From contig WPDH01000013.1 of the NCBI GenBank assembly GCA_019137255.1, positions 248,001-312,000 of the forward strand: a stretch of DNA of 64,000 nucleotides. Reading direction: 5' to 3'. Origin of the DNA: Corinectria fuckeliana (lineage: Eukaryota; Ascomycota; Sordariomycetes; Hypocreales; Nectriaceae). Of the stretch, positions 53,887 to 64,000 are shown piece by piece (within the stretch, counting starts at the first letter, position 1; each line of letters opens with the position of its first letter). Below the pieces are notes generated by a model that searched no databases, was not told where the DNA came from, and saw only the letters and a program-made list of their open reading frames with translations. The translations under genes and the position numbers were made by a program.

Positions 53887-55602
53887 TTATCCATAAAGGG
53901 TGCTCTTGCCGCTTCTCATAGGCGAGTCACCGAGATCACTTTGCCCACTATCTGGCGCGGTATTGGCATGAATGACACCACCTACAAGTGGGGTGTCCTG
54001 GAACCTCGGATCATTTGTCATGACGGGTTCAGAGATGGTGATGATGGGAGGATGCTCGATGCCTGATGGGGCCAATGTAGGTGGTGTGTACTTCTTTGGC
54101 ATCCGCACTTTTGAGAGTAAAGGCATAACCAGTGAGGGGACAGTTGACTTTTGAGCTGGAGGAGGGCCGGGTGGTGGTGGTGGTGGCGGTGGCAGGGGAG
54201 TGGCCCTAGAAGATGAGCCATTGTACGGCGGGGGAGGAGGTTGGATATTGGCCGCAGCTGGGTCGTCGTGGGTCGTGTTCATGTAGATCTGGAGCGCGTA
54301 AGAGTTTCCACTATGGGACTCATGGCGTTGATGGACGACTGCCGGGTAAGGGTGGTGAGGGTTGCTTTCCAAGGGCGCTGACCGGGAGATGCCGAGGACA
54401 CTGGGCTTGTAGGCCTGGTGAGTGGGAAGAGCAGTACCGGGCCCCCGGCTCGGGGCTCGGGGATCGAAGCTGTACTGGAGCCTGCTGCCGGAACGGGCAC
54501 TCGGAGTCTCCTTGTCCAGCGGGTCGTAGTAGTCGCTGCTGGTCATCCGGCCGCTGGCGTCGTACTGGCTCTGGGCGCTGTAGGACCGCAGCGACGCCGA
54601 CATCTTGCTAACGTCGGGCGGCAGGAAGGGGTCCGGAGTGCCGTAGTTGCTGCCGGTGTGGTAGACGGCCTTCTCGTTGCGCTTGGCCCGTCGCTGCCGG
54701 CGCCAGTAGACGACGAAGAGGGCGACGGCGGTGAGGAAGAACAGCGCGGTGCCGACGGCGATGCCCACGACGGTGCCGGTCGTCATGGTCGCGGAGCTGG
54801 CGCCCGAGGGCCTGTCGAGGATGTTCTCGGCGGGCGTCGTGATGTTGACGGCCGAGCGAGTGAAGACGGTGCCGCTGAGGCTCAGGTGCGAGCCGGCCTT
54901 GGGCTTCTGCTCGCATCCGGCTTCGAGGGCGATCATGACTGTGGGCAGGGCTTGTTAGTGGTGCTCGCCACTCTGCTCCGAGACACAAGGGGAACGTACA
55001 GTTGGAGAGGTAGACTTGGTCGCCGCTGGATTGGAGGCAGCTGATGCACGGCTTGAGCATGGATCCCGTGAACTCCTCGTCGTCGGCCTCGCAGTATCCG
55101 TACGTGTCGCCCGTCTTGGAGGTGAGGTTGTCGTAGGTCAGTGAGTCCTTTAGCGGTTGGCATCCGAAGTCAATGACACAGGGCGAGTCGATGTCGAACG
55201 ACGGTGCGGCGGGGAGAGAGAAGAGACAGGTGCTGATGGTGTACCGCAAGTTGTCTTGGCGATGTTAGCAGGAGCTTATACACAGCATAGTCCGTTGCCA
55301 GACTTGGAATACGCCTTACAGAGATACCAATGCAGGTCCGATTCGGTCCCGTTGCTCTTGTCGCTCTTCTGTAAGCATTCCAGGCAGCTTTGGAACTTGA
55401 TGCCCGTAGTCTTGTTGGAGAAGTCGGTGTCCTTGCAGGAGATGTCGGAGGTGTTTGTCGTGGACGCCTTGGGGTCAAAACCGCTGTCGCCGTCATCCAG
55501 ACAGAAGGTGGCGCATGATGAACCGGGCGTGACTTCGAGGCCGAGGACGGTTCCGAGAAGCACCAGCAGTAGGGCGAGTGAAGACATTGTTGGGGAGGCC
55601 AT
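53887..55602 (-). CDS. Single-pass surface protein with Cys-rich ectodomain (529 aa)
   Basis: Three exons: 55602-55320, 55254-55000 and 54938-53887, total 1590 nt; introns of 65 and 61 nt. A signal peptide (about residues 1-21, SSLALLLVLLGTVLG) is followed by an ectodomain with two similar Cys-containing segments (CATFCLDD with FQSCLECLQ; PCVIDFGCQP with LKPCISCLQS), suggesting an internal duplication, plus Asn-x-Ser/Thr sites. A membrane segment at about 232-256 (VVGIAVGTALFFLTAVALFV) has a basic stop-transfer YWRRQRRAKR. The cytoplasmic tail is Pro/Ser-rich with two proline runs. The layout resembles fungal wall-sensor or so-called LPXTG-domain proteins. Function is not known; cell-surface sensing or adhesion is a guess from topology. 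Confidence 0.82.
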
Positions 55603-58600
55603 TGTCGGTTCTTCGTGTCGGTTTCGGTTTTGGTTTCGGTCCCGTTCGGTCTGAGTGGTCTAGTGAAGAAGGTAGGATGTCGGTCCAAATCCACATGGCC
55701 AGCATGAGAACCGTTCAATAAGACGTGTTTCCAAGCCTGGTTTTCTTCGAGATCCAGTCGAACCGAGGCGAGAGAGAACCCAAGACTAAGAGACACAAGA
55801 ATCTAGAAGTCGAGGCCCGCTCGGCGACGGGTGGTTTGAAGAAGATATATGGCGTTGGAGGGCCTCAAGTGGCTGGCCGGGAACACAAAAGTTTAACGCA
55901 ACGGCGGGCCAGCCGGAGGGGGGGCCATTCGATGGAAGATCCCAGCATGGCATGCAGCATTCTTCTTTTTCCTTAGGCCGTCGTTTCTAGTTTCTGGCTG
56001 ATCAAGGGCAGCCGAGTGGTTGGAAGTGGCAAGCCCGCGTAGCATCCAGTCCACAGTCGACTCCGGCGCCGACAACCCAGCTCCACGAAGCTGCTCTGGG
56101 CCCCGCCTCGCCCGTCGCCGAGAATAGCAACGGCGGGCCAATGGGGACGACGTCCGGGGGGGGCTGGCCTTATATGTACATGACGCAGTAGACGCTACTG
56201 GGGCCCGCGCGGCCAATCGCGGCGTAGATGCTCGGACGGGGCTGCTTGCTTGGCGCGCTGCGATGTGGGTGGGCTGGAGCTGGACGGGGTCTGAAACCCG
56301 GCGGCGGCGGATCAGTGGTCTGCTGCTAACCGCCGGCCATGTCTGCGGCCTGCCGGGGGCCCCTTCGGGTTGAATTGGCAAATACACTTCGGGCTTCGTT
56401 CTCATGTACGTAGATTCGTGTACGCCCGGCCGTGTTTGTTTTGTGCGCCTTCGTTTCGAACGGCCGGTGAGAGGGGATCGACGGATGGAGGGCGCCAGGT
56501 GGCGAGGCGAGGATCAACGAGATGAGCAGTGGCATGGGCGAATCGCCATTGGTGCTGGCTGGCTGGCTGTCGTCGCAGCATTGGTTCGCTCCCTGTTCAG
56601 CTTCCAGCTGTCAGATCCTATCCGTCCATCCAATCTCTTCGGAACCCCGGGCCATCTTCTCGGCGAACCTCCAACGGCCGGGTCCCATCTCCGGTCCTCA
56701 ACCATGTGCTCCACGGCACCCTTAGAGGAGAGCCCCGAAATAGAAGGAAAGTCGGGGTGCCCGCTTGCTAATCTGACCCTTCGTCCGTGGTTCATCTGCT
56801 CTAAAACAGATATAGTTGGGGCCCTGGCCTAGCGACAAACATCTCCGCTGCCTGCTAAAAGGGCAACCCCCACAAGCGCCGGCGCGGCTATCTCTGGCTG
56901 CGAAATGTGACGTGGCTTGCATATGCAACTCTCGTCACATCCCACGCTACTGCTCGGGGCATTTCCATGTCTTCTCAAGCCTTCCCGTCAGGGAAGCGTC
57001 GTCGCCAAAGTACGCAAAGGAATTCTCTAGAAAAAAAGGAGTGTTGGCCCGTCTCGCGGGTGCGTACGATTGCCGCGAGCGTGTCGCTTAACTTACACGG
57101 CCCAACAAGACGCCCGCTCAGTCCAAAGCTTGGAGAGTAGGCGCGCTCCGTTGCGCTTTGAAGGTATTCCCACGCACCTGCGGCCATCATGACGGCCTAC
57201 CTTCTTCTACGGGTGTTCCACGACTGGTTGTTCTAGCGCCGACGAGGTGTTTGTCCGGGCTAGATGACGACGTGGCCGTGTCGCGTGGCTATAGCCTCCA
57301 GGCTTGCACACATCTCCACCACTCTTCCCCCGGATTGTCCCCTGCCCTAGCCGTCCGCTTTCTTACCCTCGGCCAGGATTCATGATTGGGACTGTTCTCC
57401 TCGGCGTGAAACATGTGGTATCGTCGTCTGCGGGCCTCGTAGCTCGCCAAAGACTGCTTCGTCAAGGTTAGAGTGGTCGCCGAGTCGGAGTCTTGAACTG
57501 GTCAAGGTTTGTTATTTCTTGTTTCCAAATTCCTTGGGATCTCTCCTCTACAATTGGTCGGTCCGTCGCAAGCGCTGTCGTTGTCGCCCGGTCATCTGTT
57601 TCTCCGACGATCACAATTCTTCCGTCTGTCTTAGTCCTTGCTCTCGATGACTCGCGGCAGAATCACTCGTTGGCTACCGGCCTTTACTTGCCTATTGATT
57701 CTTGTATCCGACGTTAGTTCTTGAACGAGCAATCACGCTGGCCGTCAGACTTAAACCTTGCGTTCTGTCAGAATTGTATCAGTTTAGGTAGAAAGTGGCT
57801 TGGCCTAGTACAACGACCCTTTTGCCGGGGTACTACGTCCTCTACGGACATTGACACCATCGACTATGATTCGTGGACGATGCAACCCTGGCTAAATGAA
57901 GAAGGACACGGAGTTTCACGGGGTTTGTTTTGCCTGATGTACGACGGTTGCAGTGCAAAGATCCTCCACCCGGACTGTTCACCCAGGTGTTGAGTTGACC
58001 TAGAAACCCAGGTCCGCCCAATCCGCTTCACAACTCAGAACAACTTCCGCTTGACAGAGTCAATACAGTAGTTTGTTTTCTTAGTTGACTCTCGGACTGT
58101 CTGAATACCTAGTCCGGTCCTGGCAACGTATTGATCGGCTGACACCCCGTTGGCCCCGAACTGATGCTCTAGGGTAGGCGGCTTGGCTTGGTACTCAAGC
58201 ACAACTACGGTGTGATTCCATATGTAATGTGTTGGCTTCGGGTTCGGAGTCTGTTCTAACATTCATTTCATGTTCGGCCTCTCCTAAGTTGAACATTCCA
58301 TGTATATTGGTCTGCTCAGGCATGTGGAGATTTATCTTATCCATCAATGGAACTATTGCACGGATGAGGACTATGTGATGACGATCGAATGCACAACCGT
58401 GTGGGAGACGCTCTCTGAATTGCCCACAGTGCTATAGAGATAAGAGAGATATGGAAATCATGGTCTCTAGAAGGTGGTTTCAGTCAGGATCTAAGTCGTA
58501 TTATAAGTTCGGAATGTCCTCATTGTGATTTGATCAAATCGACTGTGACAGCCTCCCGGTTATTTTTTGTTCAGTACAAACTATATTGTCTGTTCGTAGG

Positions 58601-61061
58601 TCTATTGAACTTCCCCCTCATTTTTAACCCCAAGTAGAAAACTCCATACCCTACCTAGCGTTAGCCGTGGGGAAATATCCTATTTCTCGTGATCGACTTT
58701 CGAGTCGTATCCCTACGGCCTTGGCCAAGAAACCTCTTCACTAAGTGACTAGCCATGTGTATCCAAGGTGCACTGACCGACATCACACTAGATAACGAAC
58801 TATTATTTGATTGGAAGGATTGTGTAAAGGAGAGACACCCTAAGTTAACAGTCACCCCGAAGTTCGTATGCACACACTACACAGTATTAGAGCAACCATG
58901 TTCAAACGTTCGGGCCGTGGAACCTTCATGAGAGCCCATATGAATAGAGAAGTTTGAACGGACGTAGTAGAAACTGATCGAATTTGAATGGGATTTTAGG
59001 GGATGGGCTCGGTCGTTGTTGACTGTGAGAAGGATAACGTCGAATCGAGGGCGGCGCTACGTTGCAGAAGTAGACGTGTTTGATGATGGGATTTCACCAG
59101 CAGAGCTGCAGGCCAAGCTCTGCCTTGAAGCCCTTATGCGTGCGTGCATTGGCGCCTGCAAGCGTCACCCAAAACCCCCGACCTTGCAGCATGGGAATAT
59201 GCAACCTTTTGCCAAGGTAGCATATGTACGAAGAGGGATTCCGCATCAACACAAGTCACAGTGCGTAGACTAGAGGCAGGAGAGATCTGGATAAAAAGTC
59301 ATGAGTTGATGTTGAGGCTTAGTATAAGGCGCACAAAGCAGGCTCAATATTCTAGCTACCATCAGTTATTAGAGGAATTCCTGATCAACATAATTCCCGA
59401 TGGTCGCAAGGCTACGTAGGTGCCCAGGTGGTGTTGGTGGTCTGCGAATACCGCGTAGAGGCTGCAAGGGGCTTGGCTTCTATCAGCGTCAAAGGTCTGG
59501 CTGGAGGAGCATCCTGCACCGTTTGATTGAGCCGCCGCGATCCGTTGGCTCACCATCTTCCATGTTCCGGCTAACGAAACGTGAGATACTAGACTAGATG
59601 CTGGTCGCCATATTTCATATTTCCCAAGTCAAGTCTAGCCTGGTCATGCCAAAAGTCTTGTAGTCTTGCGTCCCTACCTGCTTCGGACTCGACGGGACAC
59701 GGGCATTACCACCACTCTCCATAGATGTAAGAGGGGGCAACGACATTCATCCTTATTCGGATTTCACATGCCGTATCCAACCCCGCAACGCCATGGCCGA
59801 CGCCTTTGCCCCTTACTGCCGTCAATGGTGAGCTGCTGACCGCCTCCTTCTCTCCATGGCGGTTGGGCTGTCAGTCTCTTCCAGCGACACAAGGTGAGTA
59901 CTTGAAACGAAACGCACATGCCCAGCCTCTTTTCCGCTCGCGAATGCATGAGTTGGCAACTACCAAAGGCCTAGCCATACGGCAGTTGGACCCGTGCTCT
60001 CCCATGATGAAGAAAAGTGCCTGCCTTTGTGCATTAGCTGCCGCAGGGATGTGGGGGTATCACATCACAGGCCAACCAACCCCGACATTTTGTCATTGCG
60101 GTCCTTCCAGGCCCTCCGTCACATGGAGCAATGAGGCCATGTTGGATGAGCCCTTTGACGTTTTCCACCGGAAAACGTGGCCATGTTCATCCCCGCTTTC
60201 ATGGGTGTCAACACGGGGGACTTCTGTGGCTGCTACGCATTGGCAGATGCGTCCTGCCATGACGCCTCTTACTGGCTTGGACGAGATCGTGGTTGCTTGT
60301 CAGCCAGCCAGCCAGCCAAAGCCTATCGCATTGTAGTACCGTCTACGGATTACTACGGTATGCCGTTGATCATCAGTGAAGGGTTGATCATTGATGAGCC
60401 GGACTTGCGCGGAGTAGACCCCTGCTTGGCCAAGTCGTGGCGGCTAACGGTGATCCGTGGTTGGCCGGAGCCCCGGCATGACGGCGATAGCCCCGCTGTC
60501 GACCCCTCCAACCCTCCCCCGCCGACGCAGCGAAGCCCGCGAACGTCACATCCACACTGTCCGCAACTGCACCTTGCATCACGACTCGGCCAACCGTTGG
60601 GCCACCCACTTTGCTTCCAGACCTCCAGACAGACCATCACAGTCCTCCCGTCGCCGCACATCATCCGAGCACAGCTTCCCCCCCCCGGCAAGCCAAGCTC
60701 CGTGGCGCGTGGGCCGCAAGGGGGCTACCACACCTTCTGCCATTCTGCGCAGCCTTCGAGTCGTCCTCGCCCAATCCCGCCCGTGGCTATACCCCATAAA
60801 CGGCGTTCCATCCCTTCCCTCGGGTCCCTTAGTTATGCTGTTGGTTTGCACCGCCGAGATTCACGACTTCCCGCTTCGGATCTTCCCTTGATGTTGGCCG
60901 TCCATCCCCACAGCAGCGCCCCCGCGACCCATCTCGGCCACGCGAGCTGCAACTTCGAGCTGCAACCGCGAGAGGAGGAGCTGGAGAGTGGAAGTGGCGT
61001 CGTCGCATCGTGGTCGCGACCGCACACCTGCTGAGGCTATTGAGGCTTTTGAGGCATCAAT
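55603..61061. other. 5.5 kb stretch without a recognisable gene
   Basis: No motif-bearing or spliceable frame on either strand. The section 57990-59400 is poorer in G+C and in long frames than the rest. The frame at 60177-61034 overlaps the promoter of the amidase gene and has Pro/Ser-rich, motif-free composition. Pyrimidine-rich DNA near 60480-60700 probably belongs to the amidase promoter. No RNA gene recognised. Confidence 0.5.
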
Positions 61062-64000
61062 ATGAGGATAGCGTGCCTCCAGTTTGCGCCCGCCGTCGGG
61101 GACGTCGACAATAACCTCGACAGAGCCGATGCCGTATTGAACCACGCTGACCCTGAGGACCTGGATCTTCTCGTCTTGCCTGAGTTGGCTTTCTCTGGTA
61201 AGCTGCGTCTGTCCGCGTTTCGCATCATTCGAAGGCCTCTCTTTTCTTTTCTTTTCTTTGCTTACAACACGATAGGATACAACTTCAAATCCCTGCAAGA
61301 AATATCCCCTTTTCTCGAACCCTCTGAATCCGGCATCACCTCGCTCTGGGCGCGCACGCAAGCCCTCAAGCACGACTGCACCGTTGTTGTCGGCTATCCT
61401 GAACAAGTAGATCTGGCCGACACTTGGCCTGCGAACCCAGAGTACTACAATTCCGCCCTCGTTGTCAGCTATGAAGGCGATGTCGTCGCCAACTATCGCA
61501 AGACCCATCTCTACTATACCGACGAGACATGGGCTTTGGAGAACCCCAAAGGATTTTTCGGCGAGCCACTGCCCGGCCTAGGCCGTGTTTCGATTGGTAT
61601 TTGCATGGACTTGAAGTATGACGTGCCACTCCAAGTCGGATTATTTTGTCTCTCGCTCACCCGTCTTGAATAGCCCGTACAAATTTCAGACTCCCTGGGA
61701 CACCTTCGAGTTTGCGAGTCATGTGGTAGAGTCGAGAACTCGCCTTGTAATTGTGTCCATGGCCTGGATTACTCAAGAGGACCCCCAACTGTTCAGCCAG
61801 CAACCGAAAGAGCCTGACATGAGCACACTCACTTATTGGATCTCGCGTCTCGAACCCATCATTCTAGCTGAATGGGATGAGGAAGTCATTGTCGTATTCG
61901 CAAATCGCACTGGATCTGAAGATGAAGTCACATACGCCGGCACCAGCGCTGTGGTTGGTATCAAGTCGGGCGAAGTCTGGGTCTACGGCATCTTGGGCCG
62001 TGGGGAAAATGAGTTGCTCGTTGTCGACACGGATGACCCGCCTTTTGCGAAACTGGTGTATCGACCGCATGCAGAAACCCTCGAAGTCGACCCTGAGAGC
62101 CCTACAGACGTGGCAAGTCGTCCATTGTCTCTTCCCAGAGGGCCCAACAGCCCAGAACAGGAGTTCAGGAGGTACCTTGGGTCACACCTCGACGACAGAC
62201 TTGACTCAATAGTCCCGGAAGCCACGGCGGACCAAGATGAAGCCAGGAAGGCAACTTCGTATCGCCGAGACGACTTTCCTATCGACATTTCTCAGAAGAA
62301 CACACAGGAACCGCTCTCTGTGCATACTCCATCAGCACCGAGCCCAACACCCCATGACATTCGCCCGCGGCTCCCGATGCAGTCTGTCGAATCTGCAACC
62401 CATCAATACTTTGACTCTGACTCATTCAACTCCTCTCGCGGTGCGACTTTCTTTGGCGAGAATACTCACAATCAACGCCCGGACACGGATGCAAATACGA
62501 TTACTCGCCGGCTGGGTACTCATCGCAGTGTTTCCCCTTCTAACAGTTCTGAGTCGTACTTGTCCGAATTCTCAGGGACAGCTTCCAAGAACTATGCGGT
62601 GGCATATGGCCACCACGAGCCCCTGGAAACGGAAGTTCCACGGATGCTAGGGCCAGACGATGCCCATGAGAGACCTAATGGAGATGAGAAACGACACAGC
62701 ATACGATCTGATGTCTCCGTGTGGAATAACCAACCTGGGAGACCGCGCACCATGTCAGCGGTCCCGACTCCACCGCAGGAAACGAAGCCGCAAAGTGCTG
62801 TTCAAGCTCCTGTTCCAGGTCGAGAGACAGTCCCTCACTCTAGAACATCAAAAGCATCTGGAAGCCGTCACCCAGAGTCCGAAAAGTCCCGCCACGAGAA
62901 CCTGTCTCGTAAGGCGAACCGGGCTAATACTAAAAAGCCCAGCGTTTCGGACTTAAAAGCTGGTCTCAAGAGGCTTGAGGAACTGGAACGGCGATCAGAT
63001 TCAACCCAGGAGCCTTTGATTCGGTTCCTGGAGGATAGGAGCGATGACCCTGCCGGTAAACTTGCAGTCCGAGATGGCAAGTCTGCAAACATCGGCCAAC
63101 TACGAACAGACACGGGCTTGGTGCACTCCCACCACGAGCGAGCACTATCGGGCAACTCTATCCCCATCGCCATGGATCCTGGTGTTTGGAGCAACATGGC
63201 CCTACCCGCCTCAGCATCGCCCTCGGAACGACAGCCTCCAGGAAAGGTGCCGAGCGACCACCCTATTCTGCAGCCTGCATCACGCAGCCGCATTGACAAG
63301 AGAGACGCCTCGACACAGCGTCGCGAAGCCGAGAAAGGCCCGCTGCCGAACTCCAACGTGAATGGCCACCGTTCCGGATCTGTTACGCAAGCAAGCCACG
63401 AGGGCCGAGCAACTAGTAGGGGACGACCAAGATCGTCCAAACCAAGCGAAAGCCAACAGATGCAGTCTCAACCAGGTCGCGAGTCGCGGACCAACTCTCG
63501 CAGAAACCAGAAGCCGTCACAGTCCGATATTGACCTTTCCCAGTTTAGGCTGATTGAGGACTACCCGTCGCGGAACTGTCCGTTGCATGGGTCCCGGTCT
63601 CATTCGAGGGCACGGCATGGGCACTCGTCCTCTCGCCACAGGGCCCCGGCAACTGGACGGACGCAGGCGCCTCCCTCGCGTCAGGGAACTGGCAGCCGCC
63701 CGGCCGTGCAGAACACCCCAGCATCCGCGGTTCCGAGAGCACTGTACGGGGAGAGGACGGCGTCAAGGTCGACGACGGACCTGTCGAAGCCAGTCAAAGC
63801 CGCAGAGCCGGCGGCACCGCGCGTCACGCATGGATGTAGCGACTCAGTCGATACCATGACATCCAGCAGCTCGACCTTGACCCCGGGCCAGGAAGAGCCG
63901 AAGACCCCTGTCGCAATGGTACTCGAGTTGGACGATGCTCGTCGGATGGCCAAGATGTTCCTACCTCCCCTCAAATTTGTTGAGAAGGGAGACGACGCTT
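61062..64000 (+). CDS. NTA1: Nta1-type protein N-terminal amidase with long disordered tail (partial, 3' end beyond window)
   Basis: Exons 61062-61197, 61276-61615 and 61674 to the window edge, with introns of 78 and 58 nt; at least 934 codons. The first 300 residues are a carbon-nitrogen hydrolase of the nitrilase superfamily: Glu41 in LLVLPELAFSGYNF, Lys121 in VVANYRKTHLYY and Cys155 in VSIGICMDLNPYKF form the catalytic triad. Nta1 deamidates N-terminal Asn and Gln so that proteins enter the Arg/N-degron pathway. The next 600-plus residues are Ser/Arg/Pro/His-rich and look unstructured, unlike yeast Nta1 (about 457 aa in total). The frame stays open to base 64000, where VLELDDARRMAKMFLPPLKF hints that another ordered segment begins. 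Confidence is high for the amidase domain, lower for the full gene extent. Confidence 0.9.

Noticed and set aside
60177..61034. 285-codon open frame just before the amidase gene
   Set aside because: Composition is motif-free and Pro/Ser/His-rich, and it ends at the amidase leader. Better explained as the promoter of the amidase gene.

Overview
This is a window of nuclear DNA from a filamentous ascomycete, most likely a Sordariomycete of the order Hypocreales (by general look, not by any search). The support is: short introns of about 45-80 nt with GTxxGT donors and CTAAC/CTGAC-type branch sites; genes on both strands without operons; fungal-specific families (NmrA, Ies1, Pom34-type nucleoporin, Zn2Cys6 regulator, Erg2); and one DNA transposon whose interior looks destroyed by repeat-induced point mutation (RIP). 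All gene models below were assembled by hand, joining exons by splice signals, phase and family conservation.

Layout. 0-8 kb: a conserved fungal hypothetical protein, the large CAF-1 subunit (histone chaperone with a PCNA-binding PIP box), and a second conserved hypothetical protein, all on the minus strand. 8.6-10.45 kb: a 1.85 kb Fot1/pogo-type transposon with perfect 42-bp inverted repeats, TA target duplications and an AT-saturated transposase relic. 10.5-16 kb: no recognisable gene. 16-20.1 kb: a small metabolic-looking group (DUF3500 protein, FAH-family hydrolase, and a 117-aa protein of unknown function); the two minus-strand members each need a GC-AG intron. 21.8-22.7 kb: an F-box pseudogene. 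23.4-30 kb: housekeeping genes (Pom34-like nucleoporin, INO80 subunit Ies1, sterol C-8 isomerase Erg2). 33.8-35.9 kb: a POT/PTR2 peptide transporter. 37.5-38.9 kb: the nitrogen regulator NmrA, followed by a 7 kb gene-free stretch containing minisatellites and an unresolved homopolymer/NN assembly gap. 46.1-55.6 kb: a dense block with a Zn2Cys6 transcription factor, FCF1 (rRNA processing), RFC4 (clamp loader), a 113-aa membrane protein, a Der1-family ERAD protein and a single-pass surface protein. 55.6-61 kb: no gene recognised. 61-64 kb: an Nta1-type N-terminal amidase with an unusually long disordered tail, running off the right edge.

Functional threads. CAF-1 and RFC4 both act at the replication fork through PCNA, and both have ACGCGT (MCB-like) sites upstream. 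NmrA, the peptide transporter, the Zn2Cys6 regulator and the N-terminal amidase all touch nitrogen or protein turnover, but nothing in the sequence shows they form a cluster. No secondary-metabolite cluster, CRISPR array, rRNA or convincing tRNA gene was seen. The most noteworthy items are the RIP-degraded Fot1-like element with untouched termini, the stop-free 51-nt introns in CAF-1, two neighbouring genes that need GC-AG introns, and the uncharacterised 117-aa protein.
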